This document shows, piece by piece, positions 1-11,391 of a stretch of DNA of 64,000 nt (the stretch's first letter is position 1; each line of letters opens with the position of its first letter). The notes below the pieces were generated by a model. That model worked only from the letters and a program-made list of their open reading frames with translations, ran no database searches and was not told the origin of the DNA. The position numbers and the translations under genes were made by a program. Source of the stretch: Artemisia argyi. Taxonomy: Eukaryota > Streptophyta > Magnoliopsida > Asterales > Asteraceae. The DNA is taken from contig CM060691.1 in assembly GCA_030686995.1 (NCBI GenBank), positions 88,161,055 through 88,225,054 on the forward strand, read 5' to 3'.

Positions 1-156
1 AGCCCGGGGAATAGTTATTGTCTAGGTTAGAATTTCTTTTTATTAGGTCTACTTGCTAGATTCCTTTCTAGTAAGATTTTATTTTTATTTCTAGGTCTTC
101 TTTAGTCTATCTCATTTCTTTGTGCTTTTGTTCGTAACTCTTTACCATCCGACATC

Positions 157-2391
157 ATGGAAGGTGGTAACATCTTTGAACCCGTCATCCCACCACAACA
201 AAACCTACCATTAGAACCCCTTAGGCCCCGAACCTTAAGAGAGTATTCCCAGCCTAGCCACCAAGGCTACCGAAACACCATTGAGCTCACCGGAGCCAAT
301 GTGACCCCCTTGCGATCCGACACCATCCGGTTGGTGCAAAGCGGATGTGCATTCCATGGACTTCGTTCCGAAGATCCAAACCAAGATCTTAAGGACTTTC
401 TCAAAATCGTAGATTCCATAGACCTAGGTGTTGAAACTAGAGAGACCACCTGTTTACGCCTATTCCAATTCTCTCTACGGGATCAAGCTAGTCAATGGCT
501 TGAGCGTTTACCCGCGGGATCCATCACCACATGGGATGATCTCACCACTCATTTCCTTGCTCAATTTTTCCCACCGGGGAGAACTACTAAGCTTAGAAAT
601 GACATCTTGATGTTCCAACAACGTCAAAATGAATCTCTTTATGAAGCATGGACTCGTTTCAAGGACTTACTCCAAAAAGTCCCTCATCATGGCATAGATC
701 TTTGGCTCCAAGTCCAAATTTTTTATGACCATATCGACATCTCCACGAGGCGAGCCATTGACCAATCGGCCGGTGGTAAGCTACGTGATCTTAGTGTGGA
801 ACAATCATGGGAACTCATAGAAGATCTTGCTCTCTATGACAACGAAAGTTGGAATGATCCCCGTGATTTGAACAAAACGGTCAAGGCAATATCTTTGCCT
901 TCGAACAATTCTAGCACTCCCGACCGTAGGATCATGGAACTTGAGGACCAAGTCAAGTTTCTCATGAAATCTTACGAAGCTCCTAAGCCTTCAAGCCAAG
1001 TGAACAAAATCACTTCTTCATGCGAATTATGTAGTGGTCCCCACGACACTCGTGATTGTGCGGAACTCCTCGGAACAGCTTTTGCGGACTACGCATCCAC
1101 GAGTACCGACGAAGCAGGAGATAAGTGGTACACTTTCAAGCCCGAGCCAAACACTTACGGTGATTCATACAACCCTTCATAGAAAAATCACCCAAACCTT
1201 AGGTGGAAAAAAAATCAACCCAATTCTTCCAATCTACCAAATCGTTACCAACCAAACGGTCCACCATCCAACCGTACTTTCAACAACAATCCTTCTAACA
1301 ACTATGGTAGTACCAACAATCTTGAAGGATTGATGTCAAAGTTTATGGCATCTCAAGAAGCTCGCATAGCTAGGTTTGAAACCGAATTCAACCAACAACA
1401 AACGGAGATGACCAACAAGATTGACAACTTGTTGAAAGCCCTCAACAACCAAGCGTTAATCACACCTAGGAAGGACACTAGGAAAACCAATAGTGGAATC
1501 CAAATTAAGGACCCCTCATCATCCAAACATGTCCACTTTGTCAATGTTGTCACCATTAAGCCGATAGATAAGGTGATAGAGAGGAGTGACAAGGATAAGT
1601 TAGAGTAGAAGCCAAGATTAAGGATGAGAGTAGGGAAGTTGAGGTTAACAAGGAAGAGGAATTAGAGGAAGTAGAGCCTATAGAAAAATACTTTGATAAG
1701 TTGCCCACCGAGGAAGAATGGGAATACCATAAGGATTTATTCGATAGTCCCGAGAGACCATATATCTTCGGCACACCCCTTATCAAAATGGGAGACCCCT
1801 CTAACATTAACATCCCATGCAATATCGGACACATGCATGTATGGAAAGCTTATATCGACCCTAGATCCCCCGTTAACATCATGACTAGGACTTATTACAA
1901 TTGGGTGATGAAGAAGCAACTTGATTTTAGGATGATGCCCGGTAAGAATCTGATAAGTAATTTTGCAGGAAGAGTGAAGGGATTGTATGTAATTATTGGG
2001 AATCTCACCTATGAGATCGATTTTATGATAGTGGAAGACATTCGTCCGGTGATAGATGCTTGCCTAAGCCAAGTAATATTCGGAAAACCATTTGTTGAGG
2101 CCACTAGGATGAGTTATGATCCGACCTTAGGGATAGTTAGGTTTAAGGGAGAGAATAATGAGGTTGCCTATCAAATGCCCTACAAGATTGCAATACCGCC
2201 TTCTCTCTAATTTCGAAAAAGAACACAAGCAAGCGGCTTATTATAGGAATGAGGAGGATAGACGTAGAGGAGTAGAATATGTAAAGAATAGGATGCTTGG
2301 TTTCTATAAAGAATGCTTACAACTAGGTCCGGAATACAAAACTGGTTTAGAAGACGACCTAGAGAGTAGAACCAATGATGAGATCACGTAG
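157..2391 (+). pseudogene. Broken Athila-type gag and protease-like gene
   Basis: The start at 157 (ATG after CATC) opens a Retrotrans_gag-type protein. The capsid core around residues 60-230 includes the FSLRDQASQWLERLPAGS and FLAQFFPPGR segments. A CCHC knuckle follows near residue 290 (CELCSGPHDTRDC, spacing C-x2-C-x3-H-x4-C). The frame is interrupted at 1180-1182 by TAG, probably from TGG, and continues in frame to 1606 with a coiled-coil-like stretch. After a frameshift, 1701-2210 encodes a retropepsin-like fold in which the usual D-S/T-G triad reads DPRSP. A second frameshift near 2205 precedes a conserved tail (YYRNEEDRRRGVEYVKNRM) ending at 2391. The start is well supported by the family; the protein cannot be made whole. 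Seen: motifs and breaks. Known: Athila-like gag of Asteraceae. Inferred: nonfunctional protease. Confidence 0.85.
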
Positions 2392-3236
2392 TAACCCATG
2401 ACCTTGAGTCTAGCTACAAGACTCGTAAATAAAGAAAAGCGCTTCTTGGGAGGCAACCCATGTTTTGTGTGATTTTGTTTGTTTGTTTGTTATTTGCTTC
2501 CGTATGCATGCTTAATTTTTATTGTTGGTAGATCATGTTTCTAAACTAAAATGTGGAAATACTTTACTTTGTTGTTTTGGACTAGTCTTAACTCCACCTA
2601 AAGGTATTTTTGCAAAAGATAAGTGTAAGGGGAAACCCCAAATATGTTTTTAAGAAATAAACTGATCATGATTCTCCACAATATTAAATGAACATGTATA
2701 TTCGTACTTGTTAGAGTCAAATGCTTGTATTGAGTCATAATGAAGTTTTGCAGGATTTTCCAGGAAGTAGGACCAAGTTTTTCCAGAAATTTTCCGGAAA
2801 CTTAACATAAGGATTTCTGCAGGTCAATTCTGATGGCGTCAGGAGTTTACTCTTGACGGCGTCAGGAGTTAAAATCTGGAAATTTTACCGGTTTTGTTTT
2901 TCTAACGGAGTCTTATGGTAATTGTGAATTATTAAGTTTTATAATCTCCAGGAGATCTGCAAACTTCATTCCACAAGCATTATATCTTATCTTGTTTTCT
3001 AGGATTTAGAAACTTATATAGGATGCCGCCGATTTTACGCGAGGATGTCTTGTCTATTTTGTCAGGTTTTATAGGTTATGTATGACAAGAAGATGATTTA
3101 TATTCTGGAAGGGAAGCTTTGATTGTTCATTTTCTTGGAGGAAGATTTAACCTGGCCATCCTATTATCCATACTGAGCGAATCAGGGGAGTATTTGATTT
3201 CATTCTCTTTACTTTTTCACTTTTACATTCTTTACT

Positions 3237-3258
3237 TGAACATTGAGGACAATGTTCA
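3237..3258 (+). other. Upstream hairpin of the hairpin/purine-tract module (A1)
   Basis: Perfect 9-bp stem with arms TGAACATTG and CAATGTTCA around the tetraloop AGGA. Eight bases later comes AAGTGTAAGGGGAGGG. The same stem with loop GGGA occurs in A2 (45277-45298, minus). The Z family has the stem with a paired C-G to T-A exchange (60354-60375). Function unknown; the pairing is read directly from the sequence. Confidence 0.65.
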
Positions 3259-4774
3259 TCTTAAGTGTAAGGGGAGGGTAAAAAGATGATACCTTACATA
3301 TGCACTTTCGCTTGAGTTTATTTTGTTTAATGGTAGATGTGTAATAAAACTATGAGAAATACTTGTTAGTGCAATTTTAGCGCCAAATTTAAATTTTTTT
3401 ACAACATTTAGGAGTGAAACTTTAGCCATAGCAAGCGTCTCATGGATAGGAGATTGTATGACTAGCACATAACCGTATAATTAGAAAAATTTTCCACCCA
3501 AATATGTGAGGTTCGCCTTTAGATTTGATAGGAAACGCATTCATTATTAGTGCTTATGAGTGTACCGGTAGCATTTAGATTCTAGAACTTGCGTTAGTGA
3601 TGCATCCCGAGACCGCTAGTGAGACTACATTCGTGTGGTAGGATTTACTACATGATAAGAGGCATTAGGATCACCCTTGTGTTATACCCGTATCATAATT
3701 ACTTGACCATTTAAGTCATATTACTTGGCTAGTTAAGTCAACTAATTTTTCCCACACCCTTAGCGTTGTACTCATTTTTAGTACACGATACCCCTAGTAC
3801 ACCCCGCCGAGCCTATCTTTTCGTTTCTAACTTTAAGCATTTTACTTAAAGGAAGAATTTGTTACACCCCACTTAAATGTACAACCAAATCGCCTTAGCC
3901 TTCCGTGTATGCGCTCATTTTTAGTGCATTATTTTTATTTGTTAAACCCTAAGTTAACTATCTAATTGATTACATGGTTGCTAAGTCGAGTCATATCCTT
4001 GTACATATTGTTTTGGGACGATTGAGACTCATGGGTAAGTACTTATTTTATGGAGTAATGGGGAAGAACATCATATATTACCCCCCATATGTACGTTAAT
4101 CTTAAAAGTGCTCCAAGTGTTTTGATTATCTTGATTCGAGTCATTAGTTTAGTTAATTGTAAAGTATGTAAAGATTCAAGTGTAAGGGGAATTCTCATCC
4201 CCTATGATGTATTATTTTGGATGATAGGGTAAGAGTGTATGTAAAAAAAAAAAAAAAAAAAAACATACGGACTACCATCCCATTTTATTCTATGTTTATT
4301 TTATGTTTTTGTTATTTCTCATTTATTAGCATAAGTCGAGTCTAGTCTTGGCTTAGCAACGCCACATTGTACATGTAATTAACCAAGATTGTTAACTCGC
4401 CACCAGAAAAACTTCCTTTATCCAACAAAACCGTGTATTTCATATCCCTACACCTAACGTTACAACCCTTTAAAAAACCTCTTTGATAGTTTATCCTAGG
4501 TGCTTACGCCATGTGGTGGAGGTTTGATCCTTTCCTAAGCCTATGGTAATCTATTTTGCTATGACAGGTAGTGAGAGATATCTTCCGTTTCCATATTGTA
4601 ATTTACACTTTATTACACCCGAGAGATGTGAGTATCTACACACTATTTGTGAGGTGCTTGTGTATGACCTCCGTGCTTGTCTATTGGTCTTTAGTGGAAC
4701 GATTATTTGTTGTAATTACTTTTATATTAGTGTTAAATGACCCCTAACTTGTATTTTGAGTAGAATAAAAGCGC

Positions 4775-4814
4775 ATTTGCTTGAGGACAAGCAAATCTCA
4801 AGTGTAAGGGTATA
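4775..4814 (+). other. LTR-adjacent hairpin and polypurine tract of A1
   Basis: Perfect 9-bp stem with arms ATTTGCTTG and CAAGCAAAT (4775-4796) around AGGA, then CTC and the purine-rich AAGTGTAAGGGTATA running directly into the 3' LTR start TGATGAGG at 4815. The tract sits where the plus-strand primer is expected. An identical arrangement precedes the A3 3' LTR. Confidence 0.7.
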
Positions 4815-6210
4815 TGATGAGGCGAAAAATGATCCGTTTTTAGGGGGTCATTTAAGCCCGAATCTGAATTTATTTGATCAAATATTGCCCTAAATCGTTC
4901 CTTTTGTGATTTTAGGTACTTTGGGAGTGAAATCTGGAAAAGGAAGCAATTCAGACGTTTTTGGAGCATAAAAGTGAAGAAAACGCCAAAGTCTTAATTT
5001 TCCATGCTGGGAACAGTGCATGACGGCGTCAAGAGTAGTTCCCTGACGGCGTCAAGAGTAAAATTCCATGACGACCCAGAAGAGTTTTGACGGCGTCATG
5101 AAGGTAGGGCGTCAAGAGTAAAAGTCATGACGGCCTGGAAATGTTTTGTACTTGACGGCGTCAAATGTAGATCTAGGCAGTCCGAGGATTGTTTTGGCGG
5201 CCATCACCTATTTGGTCTTGACGCCGTCAGACCCTTTTTTCTATAGATAGTTTTCTAGTTTTTCACATTAAAGGAGAGAAGTTTTGGGAGAAACCCTAAG
5301 TACGATTTTGGTGTAACTTTACAGGTTTTTCAAGGGTTCCAACCCCTTGATACCTTGCATGATTAATCAAGATAAGTGGTCTTCCAATTCAATCAATATG
5401 TCTATGTGTTGGTTGTCTATATCTTGTTCTTGTCTTAATTCCATCATGCTAGGCTAGATCTATCTTGTGTTTGCTTAGATCTAATGAAACCTAGATATTG
5501 ATTATGTGTTGATCACTTGTTTATTCTTGTCTTGGATGAATGATTTATATGTTAGGCTTAAGAAAACTAGCAGATCTCCAATTGATAACATGCTTGAACG
5601 TTTTAAGAAACTTGAACCAACGCGCACTAGGTCTTTATTGGTTGTATTTAATGCATGAGCCACTGTTTACAATCCTTATAGTTGTGCTGGGCATGGTGTA
5701 GGAGGAGATAAGAGCTCATAGAATTGGGGAGTTATATGTGCCACCCCATGAATGGTATTAAGGAATACGATCCGTCATCCATGCAATTATAACAAGTAAT
5801 TAACGTGTAAAAGATATCTAGGGAGTAGTGAAATCTAAGTAAACACATTTTCTCCAATTACTGCTCACAACCTTAGTATAAATTTGTTTATTTTCATTTC
5901 TAGTATTTTATTTTGATTGCATCTTAGTATTGGGTTAGTTGATTAGCAACTAATTCCGCCCAAATCCTTCAAACCCGAGATTTTAATTTGTTTTCCATAA
6001 AATATAAAAACACAAAAATAATCATCCCTTACCTTTAGAACTAGTATTTAGGTTTTCTAATCCTAGCGACACTATTCCTAAGCTGAACGATCAATCCCCC
6101 GGTACTTGTCACTATACTATACTACAACGATCAGGTACACTGCCTGGTGGGGGTTGTAAGCTTCTCGAGATCCCTCGAGAGGTAAAGCCTGTTGCGATTC
6201 CCACGCATCA
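4815..6210 (+). repeat. 3' LTR of A1
   Basis: Starts TGATGAGGCG and ends CACGCATCA, so it has TG...CA termini. It aligns along its length with the A2 LTR (47631-49042, inverted) and the A3 LTRs. The first third carries the TGACG-N-CGTCA cluster. The last 100 bases (CGATCAATCCCCCGGTACTTG region) are the most conserved across the three elements. Confidence 0.85.
5021..5229. promoter_or_regulatory. Cluster of five TGACG-N-CGTCA sites in the A1 LTR
   Basis: Exact 11-mers TGACGGCGTCA or TGACGCCGTCA at 5021, 5044, 5088, 5153 and 5219, with degraded copies between, several followed by AAGAGTA. TGACG is the core recognised by plant TGA-type bZIP factors (as-1 type elements), and here two cores face each other one base apart. 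Position in the first third of the LTR fits U3. Regulatory function is inferred. Confidence 0.5.
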
Positions 6211-7468
6211 AGTAGACTCAAACTCAAAAGAAATCACCAAAGTTTCTAGGGTTTGGAAGTAGTTTGATGAATCAAAACCAAACTAGAGTTTATATGTTGT
6301 TGTAGCACTTGAATCTTGCATGAAATTGGAAGAGAATTAGCTAAGTGTGAGGTGATGGTGTGTGTGATGGTGGACGGTACAAGAGAGGGGAGGAGAGGCT
6401 TTTATAGTGAGTTGAGGAGGTTACATGTATGACTAGTCAACACTTGGAGACCAAGTTTAACACTTGTAATTATCCAAGGTTACATAGCATAAGATCAAGA
6501 CACACAAGGGTGTGAATCCCCCCTCCCAATTTGGTTTGATATGGCTAGGAAGGACGAGGTGGTTTGTGATGATCTTATCCAAGCTTATGTAGTTAGTTTT
6601 GACTCCGTAAAATGCTAACCGTAAACGATTAAGCCATAATACGTAAAACCGGGTATCGTAAAAATACGAAACTTGGAGGAATGATTAAACTTGTCAAATA
6701 ATCCATAAAAAAATATAAAATGAGTGGTAGGTTCCATTGGGGTGGTAAAACCCTGCTAAAACTGGAAACACGGGTCTAAAACGCGTAATACGTAAAACGT
6801 ACGAATATTGTGTAAAATTGAGAAAAGTAAAATGTTACTTTTCTAATACGATAATAATGATTTAAAATGACTTATAATGTCTAGACTGGGCTCAGTCTAG
6901 TGTCGGTTGGTATTAAATGTCTTTTAGACATAAAACCGTAAGCCTAAAAATCAAGGAATGACTTATAAAATCAAGGAATGATTTTTGGTCAAAGGAGGAG
7001 GGAAAAATATGTTGACTTTTTCCAAAAATGTGAAAACTCAAATCGTCTTAGAAACGTGGTGCAGGTATAGGCTAAGGTTACGGCTGAGTAAAAGCGCTTA
7101 AAAAGGAAAATTCCTGTTTCTCACGGCCAAGGTTTATTTGGTCACATTTTTCTCAGTCATGATTAATTCTCAAATAAATCATGAGTGTATCAAACATTTT
7201 TCTGATGCGGGGAAAATTAACGCGGTCGAGTTTCGTTGTGCGTAGGATTTTTGAATGACGTTTTACCCTAAAACGTGTAGCTCCTTAATAACTTTCGCGA
7301 AAATGATCTGATGAGTGTCAAACTTTTAATTTGCCATGGAAATGATTTATCACTCGAGGCCAAGAAACAAAAATCAAATTTCGGGAAAATTTCTGGAAAA
7401 ATGAATAGTAAAAGTGAATAGTGAAAATTTCCAAGAATAGTAATTAACCTGAAATTGCGAATTGTTAC
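6211..7468 (-). mobile_element. Fragment of a diverged chromovirus-like LTR
   Basis: Read on the minus strand, the sequence starting at 7468 (TGTAACAATTCGCAATTTC) aligns with the LTR start at 9536 (TGTCACAACTCGTAATTTC). It is followed by comparable CACTATTCAC/TACTATTCAT stretches. No internal domain was seen. The left end is cut by A1 (6210/6211), so A1 appears to have landed in it. Divergence suggests an older insertion than the 9536-25269 array. Confidence 0.5.
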
Positions 7469-8519
7469 AATATCCTTTCAATATTATCAATCCCGAAAGA
7501 CCAAGGAACCTCTACCAATTCAAGAAGAAGTGCTTAAGTGCTAGAGAAAGTGTTTGGACATAATTTTCCAGTTGGTTAGAAGCTTGTAGTTGATTGGAGG
7601 CCCAAGGATTGCTATAATTCCTTCCATTACCTATTGTAATCTTACTTGGTAATCTACTTTTACTTTTCATGATGTTTATTGGTTTCATGATTGTTGCAAC
7701 ATTGGATTTTGTTGAATACCATATGGAGTAATTTCTTTATACACTTGTTTGGATGATGTTTATCATATGAGGATTGTTTGTCTTAAATTATGGTCTTGAT
7801 TAATTACATTTGCCTATTAAGTTTGATTAGTTGTTGGTGATTTCATAGGTAGAAAGGGTTATTATCAACCAACTAGTTATAGTTGTTTTGTCTATGGATG
7901 ATTATCTAACATATTGACTATTTCATTAGTAACTTGATTTTGCAAAGGAACTTAGATATAATTGTTGATAAGTTTGTGAAACTACCGTGAATCAAACTTG
8001 TTATATAAACTAAGTCTTAAATTGGTTGATTGTGCTTTATGCTTGCTTTCATTGTTTTTTGATCTTTCGCAAGGGTTATATACTTTAAAATCATATATTG
8101 GAATTTGTCACCATCATATTCTAATATTTGTAATCAACTTGTCAACCCATCCTCATATTAAGCAATCCAAATATCCTAAACTAATCCAAACAAGTGTTGT
8201 CTTTTATATTACTGAATTTGCATCATTATTGCTCTCGTGTTATTTGCTACTTATATGCTTTACTTTCTTAGACGTTATATAGTATTTCGGACCGTGACAA
8301 CCAATATACTTTTTCCACATACTTGTTATAACATTTGATTCTACAATTGAAAACACTCAAATATCTTGGGATGACCTTGACTTACCATTCCCTAACTATA
8401 CACGATAAGGGTATACTTGCCCGAATGTGTTCCTAGTTAACCGGTATTTCTTGTTTATAAATTTAAAACATGTTGCTACACGCATCATTATACAACCTAG
8501 CTTTCTTAAGAAACTCATT
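7469..8519. other. Unassigned intergenic stretch
   Basis: AT-rich, with no ORF of recognisable family, no terminal repeats and no RNA gene that I can see. The short open frame at 7998-8282 has no conserved features and I regard it as chance. Confidence 0.4.
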
Positions 8520-8533
8520 TTTCCTGCACTGGA

Positions 8534-9432
8534 CTACTTATTGAATTTTTCTTTAAAAATGCTTAAGTCATCGTCACATTGAATATCTTCATCTTCTAAG
8601 GGTTTTGACCATGAAACATCTAGTGTCCTCCAAAAGATATTAATTGACTCAAAAGGGATATACTCACCTGCAATAAAACGATAACAATTGTTTTTAATAC
8701 TTTTTGATAACCAAGACCTCAAAAAATAACCAAATAACAGCAGTTATATATTTTAACCTGAAATTAAGTACGCAAGCACATGGTAACCCACAACTATTAC
8801 GAAGTTGACAACCACACATTGGGTATTCGAACTTTAGATCATTCAATCGATGACTTCTCCTTAAATCATATCAAGAGCTTAATTTGAACAAAACCCCGTA
8901 ATAAGTTGAAACACGGTATGTTATGTTGATGATAACGAAAAATTCTACTTCTTTCAAAGTTTTCGTTGATTGTTGTAACTTGAGGCTGCACGATCTCACT
9001 AATACATCCCACAGATTGATCTAAGCTATATTTTTTAGATTTCAAATATCTTTTTAACTTAGCGTGTTGGCTCTCAACTCTGTCTGTTGTGCGATTGTAA
9101 AAGTTGAAAGACACGCCAGTCCATGCAAACACAAACCATTCTTTATAATTTTTAACCAATGTTTAGTTACATAACATAAAACACCTGAAACATTTAAAAA
9201 ATAATAAGGTGATGTAGAAAAGAATATATAAAAGAAATATTTAAAATATAAAATAATATAATATTAAATGTGAAATAGAGAAAAGGTACGTAGCATCTAT
9301 TATCTCCACGTGTGAGAATGCACGCCATATATTAAAGGATGTCAGGTGAACAAAAAATAGAGCTTCCAACTCATTCGTAACATCATTTATAGAAAACTCA
9401 TGAACATAACCATTAGAGTATAAAAGGGACAT
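8534..9432 (-). pseudogene. Decayed MULE (Mutator-like) transposase fragment
   Basis: Three minus-strand pieces are in transposase order. 9432-9241 encodes FFVHLTSFNIWRAFSHVEII-DATY, resembling the catalytic-core strand with its Asp. 9159-8866 encodes a region with NRTTDRVESQHAKLKRYL, typical of the MULE C-terminal half. About 8831-8757 encodes a SWIM finger (CGCQLRNSCGLPCAC). 8722-8534 encodes the tail with SINIFWRTLDVS. A short GT...AG gap around 8756-8723 could be an intron. The N-terminal part is missing or separated; minus-strand sequence at 25270-25350, beyond the inserted array, may be its continuation. No terminal inverted repeats were found. Confidence 0.6.
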
Positions 9433-9535
9433 AAGAGCCTGCGTTCAAATTTTCATAATTATTTTTTCTTTTTAATTTGTTGAAAAGAAAAAACCAAAAT
9501 ATATAGAAGAAAAAACATTAAAATAGTTGTGTAAC

Positions 9536-11315
9536 TGTCACAACTCGTAATTTCCGGTCATTTTCCAAACCTAGACAATTTACTATTCACATGTTACTAT
9601 TCATCATTTACTATTCATCGATCACTATTCATCATTTTTGAGGTCCATTTGATATTCTGAGAAGCGTTCAGAAATTTTACTATTCACTTGACACTATTCA
9701 TTCCGGAAGAAATTTCACTATTCACATGCATTACTCATTTCATCGTAAATTTAGTTTACGAGTATTCCAAATTCGCGTAACCGTATTGGTTCAGGTGCGA
9801 ATTCATGCATTATCAATAGGGACATTTCATACGGACTAGAAATAGTCTACATATCATCATAATAGCTTTTGCATACTATACCACTCGTAGGATATTTAAA
9901 TTAATACTTTTGGTATATTTGACAATTTTACGTATATTTATTTCTAAATAAACGTTATCTTATGAGCTATTATTTTGAATAATTGATCCGACTATCTCGA
10001 CTATGGTCCTAACACATTTTTATACTCATAATAATGATATAAAAATTATAATATTAATTTACCCGGTAATTTGGAAATTTATTTAATTAATATCGTGCGT
10101 TTAATATAATCACGACGGTTTTCGTAAAAAAAACTAAACGATAATCACCCAAACACTCAATACTTGTACCCAACATACTTTTACAATTTTTATGACTTTA
10201 TTATGTCCCGGTTAACTCCGTTAAAATTTATTTTTAGTTAACTCGGTACCCGGTATTACCTAAAAACACTAAATATCTACCAAATCACCAACTATCTTAC
10301 ACTTGGGGACCAAGGCTTTAATAACCCATGTTATCTTCCTTTTTCTTCCATGATTGCCGCCCCCCCCCCCCCCCCTAGCCTCCCTAAAAACATTGATCTT
10401 GTCTCATTAAAATATATACATACATTTACATACTAGTTTTCTCATTCTTACATTATACATTTCAAGTAACAAGCTAAAAAGCTCTCCTCTCTTTTTCTTC
10501 CTTTGGGGTTCATGGCAAAACAACAACAAGGATCCATTTTCATCAATTTTTCCAAGATCAAGTGACAATCAAGGGTATTTAGTATTTCTTGTTAGAGTTT
10601 TGAAGTTAAAACATAAGGTTTTGCAAGTTTTTCATCTCCACTAGTCCACTAATCTTCAAGTAAGTATATGAAACTTATTTTTATAATTTTACCAAGTTTA
10701 TACAAGATCCATATGATATATATACTAGATCTACATGCATATGTTATTTATACCACTTTATTTTACAAACTTTTAACTTTGAAAGCCTAGAAAGTGATTA
10801 TAGTTAGATCCTTGTTAGATCCACTTGGTTTATGATGTTTAGGAACCCATGACACCCTAAGAAGGTGTATGGTAGGATTATACTAGTTTTGTGGTGATTG
10901 AAAGTGGTTTGGTTGAAGTTGGAACAAGTTAGAAACTAGGAAAATCTATTTTTGACACTTTCAAAATGTTGCTGTCCCTTTTTGGCAAACGTGGAAAGAT
11001 CAGGGGCAAGGGTGTAATTTTTGACCAAATATTTAGAAAATACTCTCCGATACGAAACTATAGCCGAAAACGGGGATAAAAACGAGTTAATAACGAAGGA
11101 GATATGATTTTTGTAAATTTAACGACGAAAACTATTTTCTGAAAAACTGCATGCTGTTTGACAGTTTTCGACGGGCAAATATAGGCGTTAAACGTAACCT
11201 AGAGGAGCCGAACTACCAAAAATATATTAGTATATACTAAAACGAATCTGTAGATATAAAGAACGAGGAAAATAAACTTAAAACGACCAAGTTATACACG
11301 TTTTAAAATCGTCAA

Positions 11316-11391
<76 letters not shown>

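Larger units (their letters stand above)
2392..4814 (+). other. 3' noncoding region of A1
   Basis: No convincing coding sequence. The region holds four AAGTGTAAGGG-type purine tracts (near 2620, 3262, 4180 and 4800), a TGACGGCGTCA site at 2854-2864, an A-rich run at about 4242-4263 and two stem-loops listed separately. Most of it reappears, inverted, in A2 (43805-46080). A3 has a shortened version lacking the part equivalent to about 3093-4262. Confidence 0.7.
1..6210 (+). mobile_element. Athila-like LTR retrotransposon A1, 5' LTR outside the window
   Basis: The window opens inside the primer-binding site: the first ten bases match the end of the tRNA-Asp type site seen complete in related element A3 (54136-54153). 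A gag/protease-like gene (157-2391), about 2.4 kb of noncoding sequence, a hairpin plus purine tract, and a 3' LTR (4815-6210) follow in order. No reverse transcriptase or integrase is present between gag and the 3' LTR, so the element is non-autonomous. LTR and 3' noncoding sequences match A2 (43783-49042, minus) and A3 (52572-58033), although those carry a different ORF. The 3' flank is AGTAG; the matching 5' target duplication would lie left of the window. Confidence 0.85.

Noticed and set aside
4242..4263. Poly-A run as a SINE or LINE tail (and the T run at about 44227-44295)
   Set aside because: It is an internal A-family feature present at the same place in A1 and A2, with no TSD.
5021..5229. 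Possible CRISPR-like array
   Set aside because: Repeats are 11-mers in an LTR with uneven spacing, in plant DNA; no repeat/spacer regularity.
7998..8282. 94-codon open frame on the plus strand
   Set aside because: Low-complexity hydrophobic translation, no family resemblance, no supporting context.
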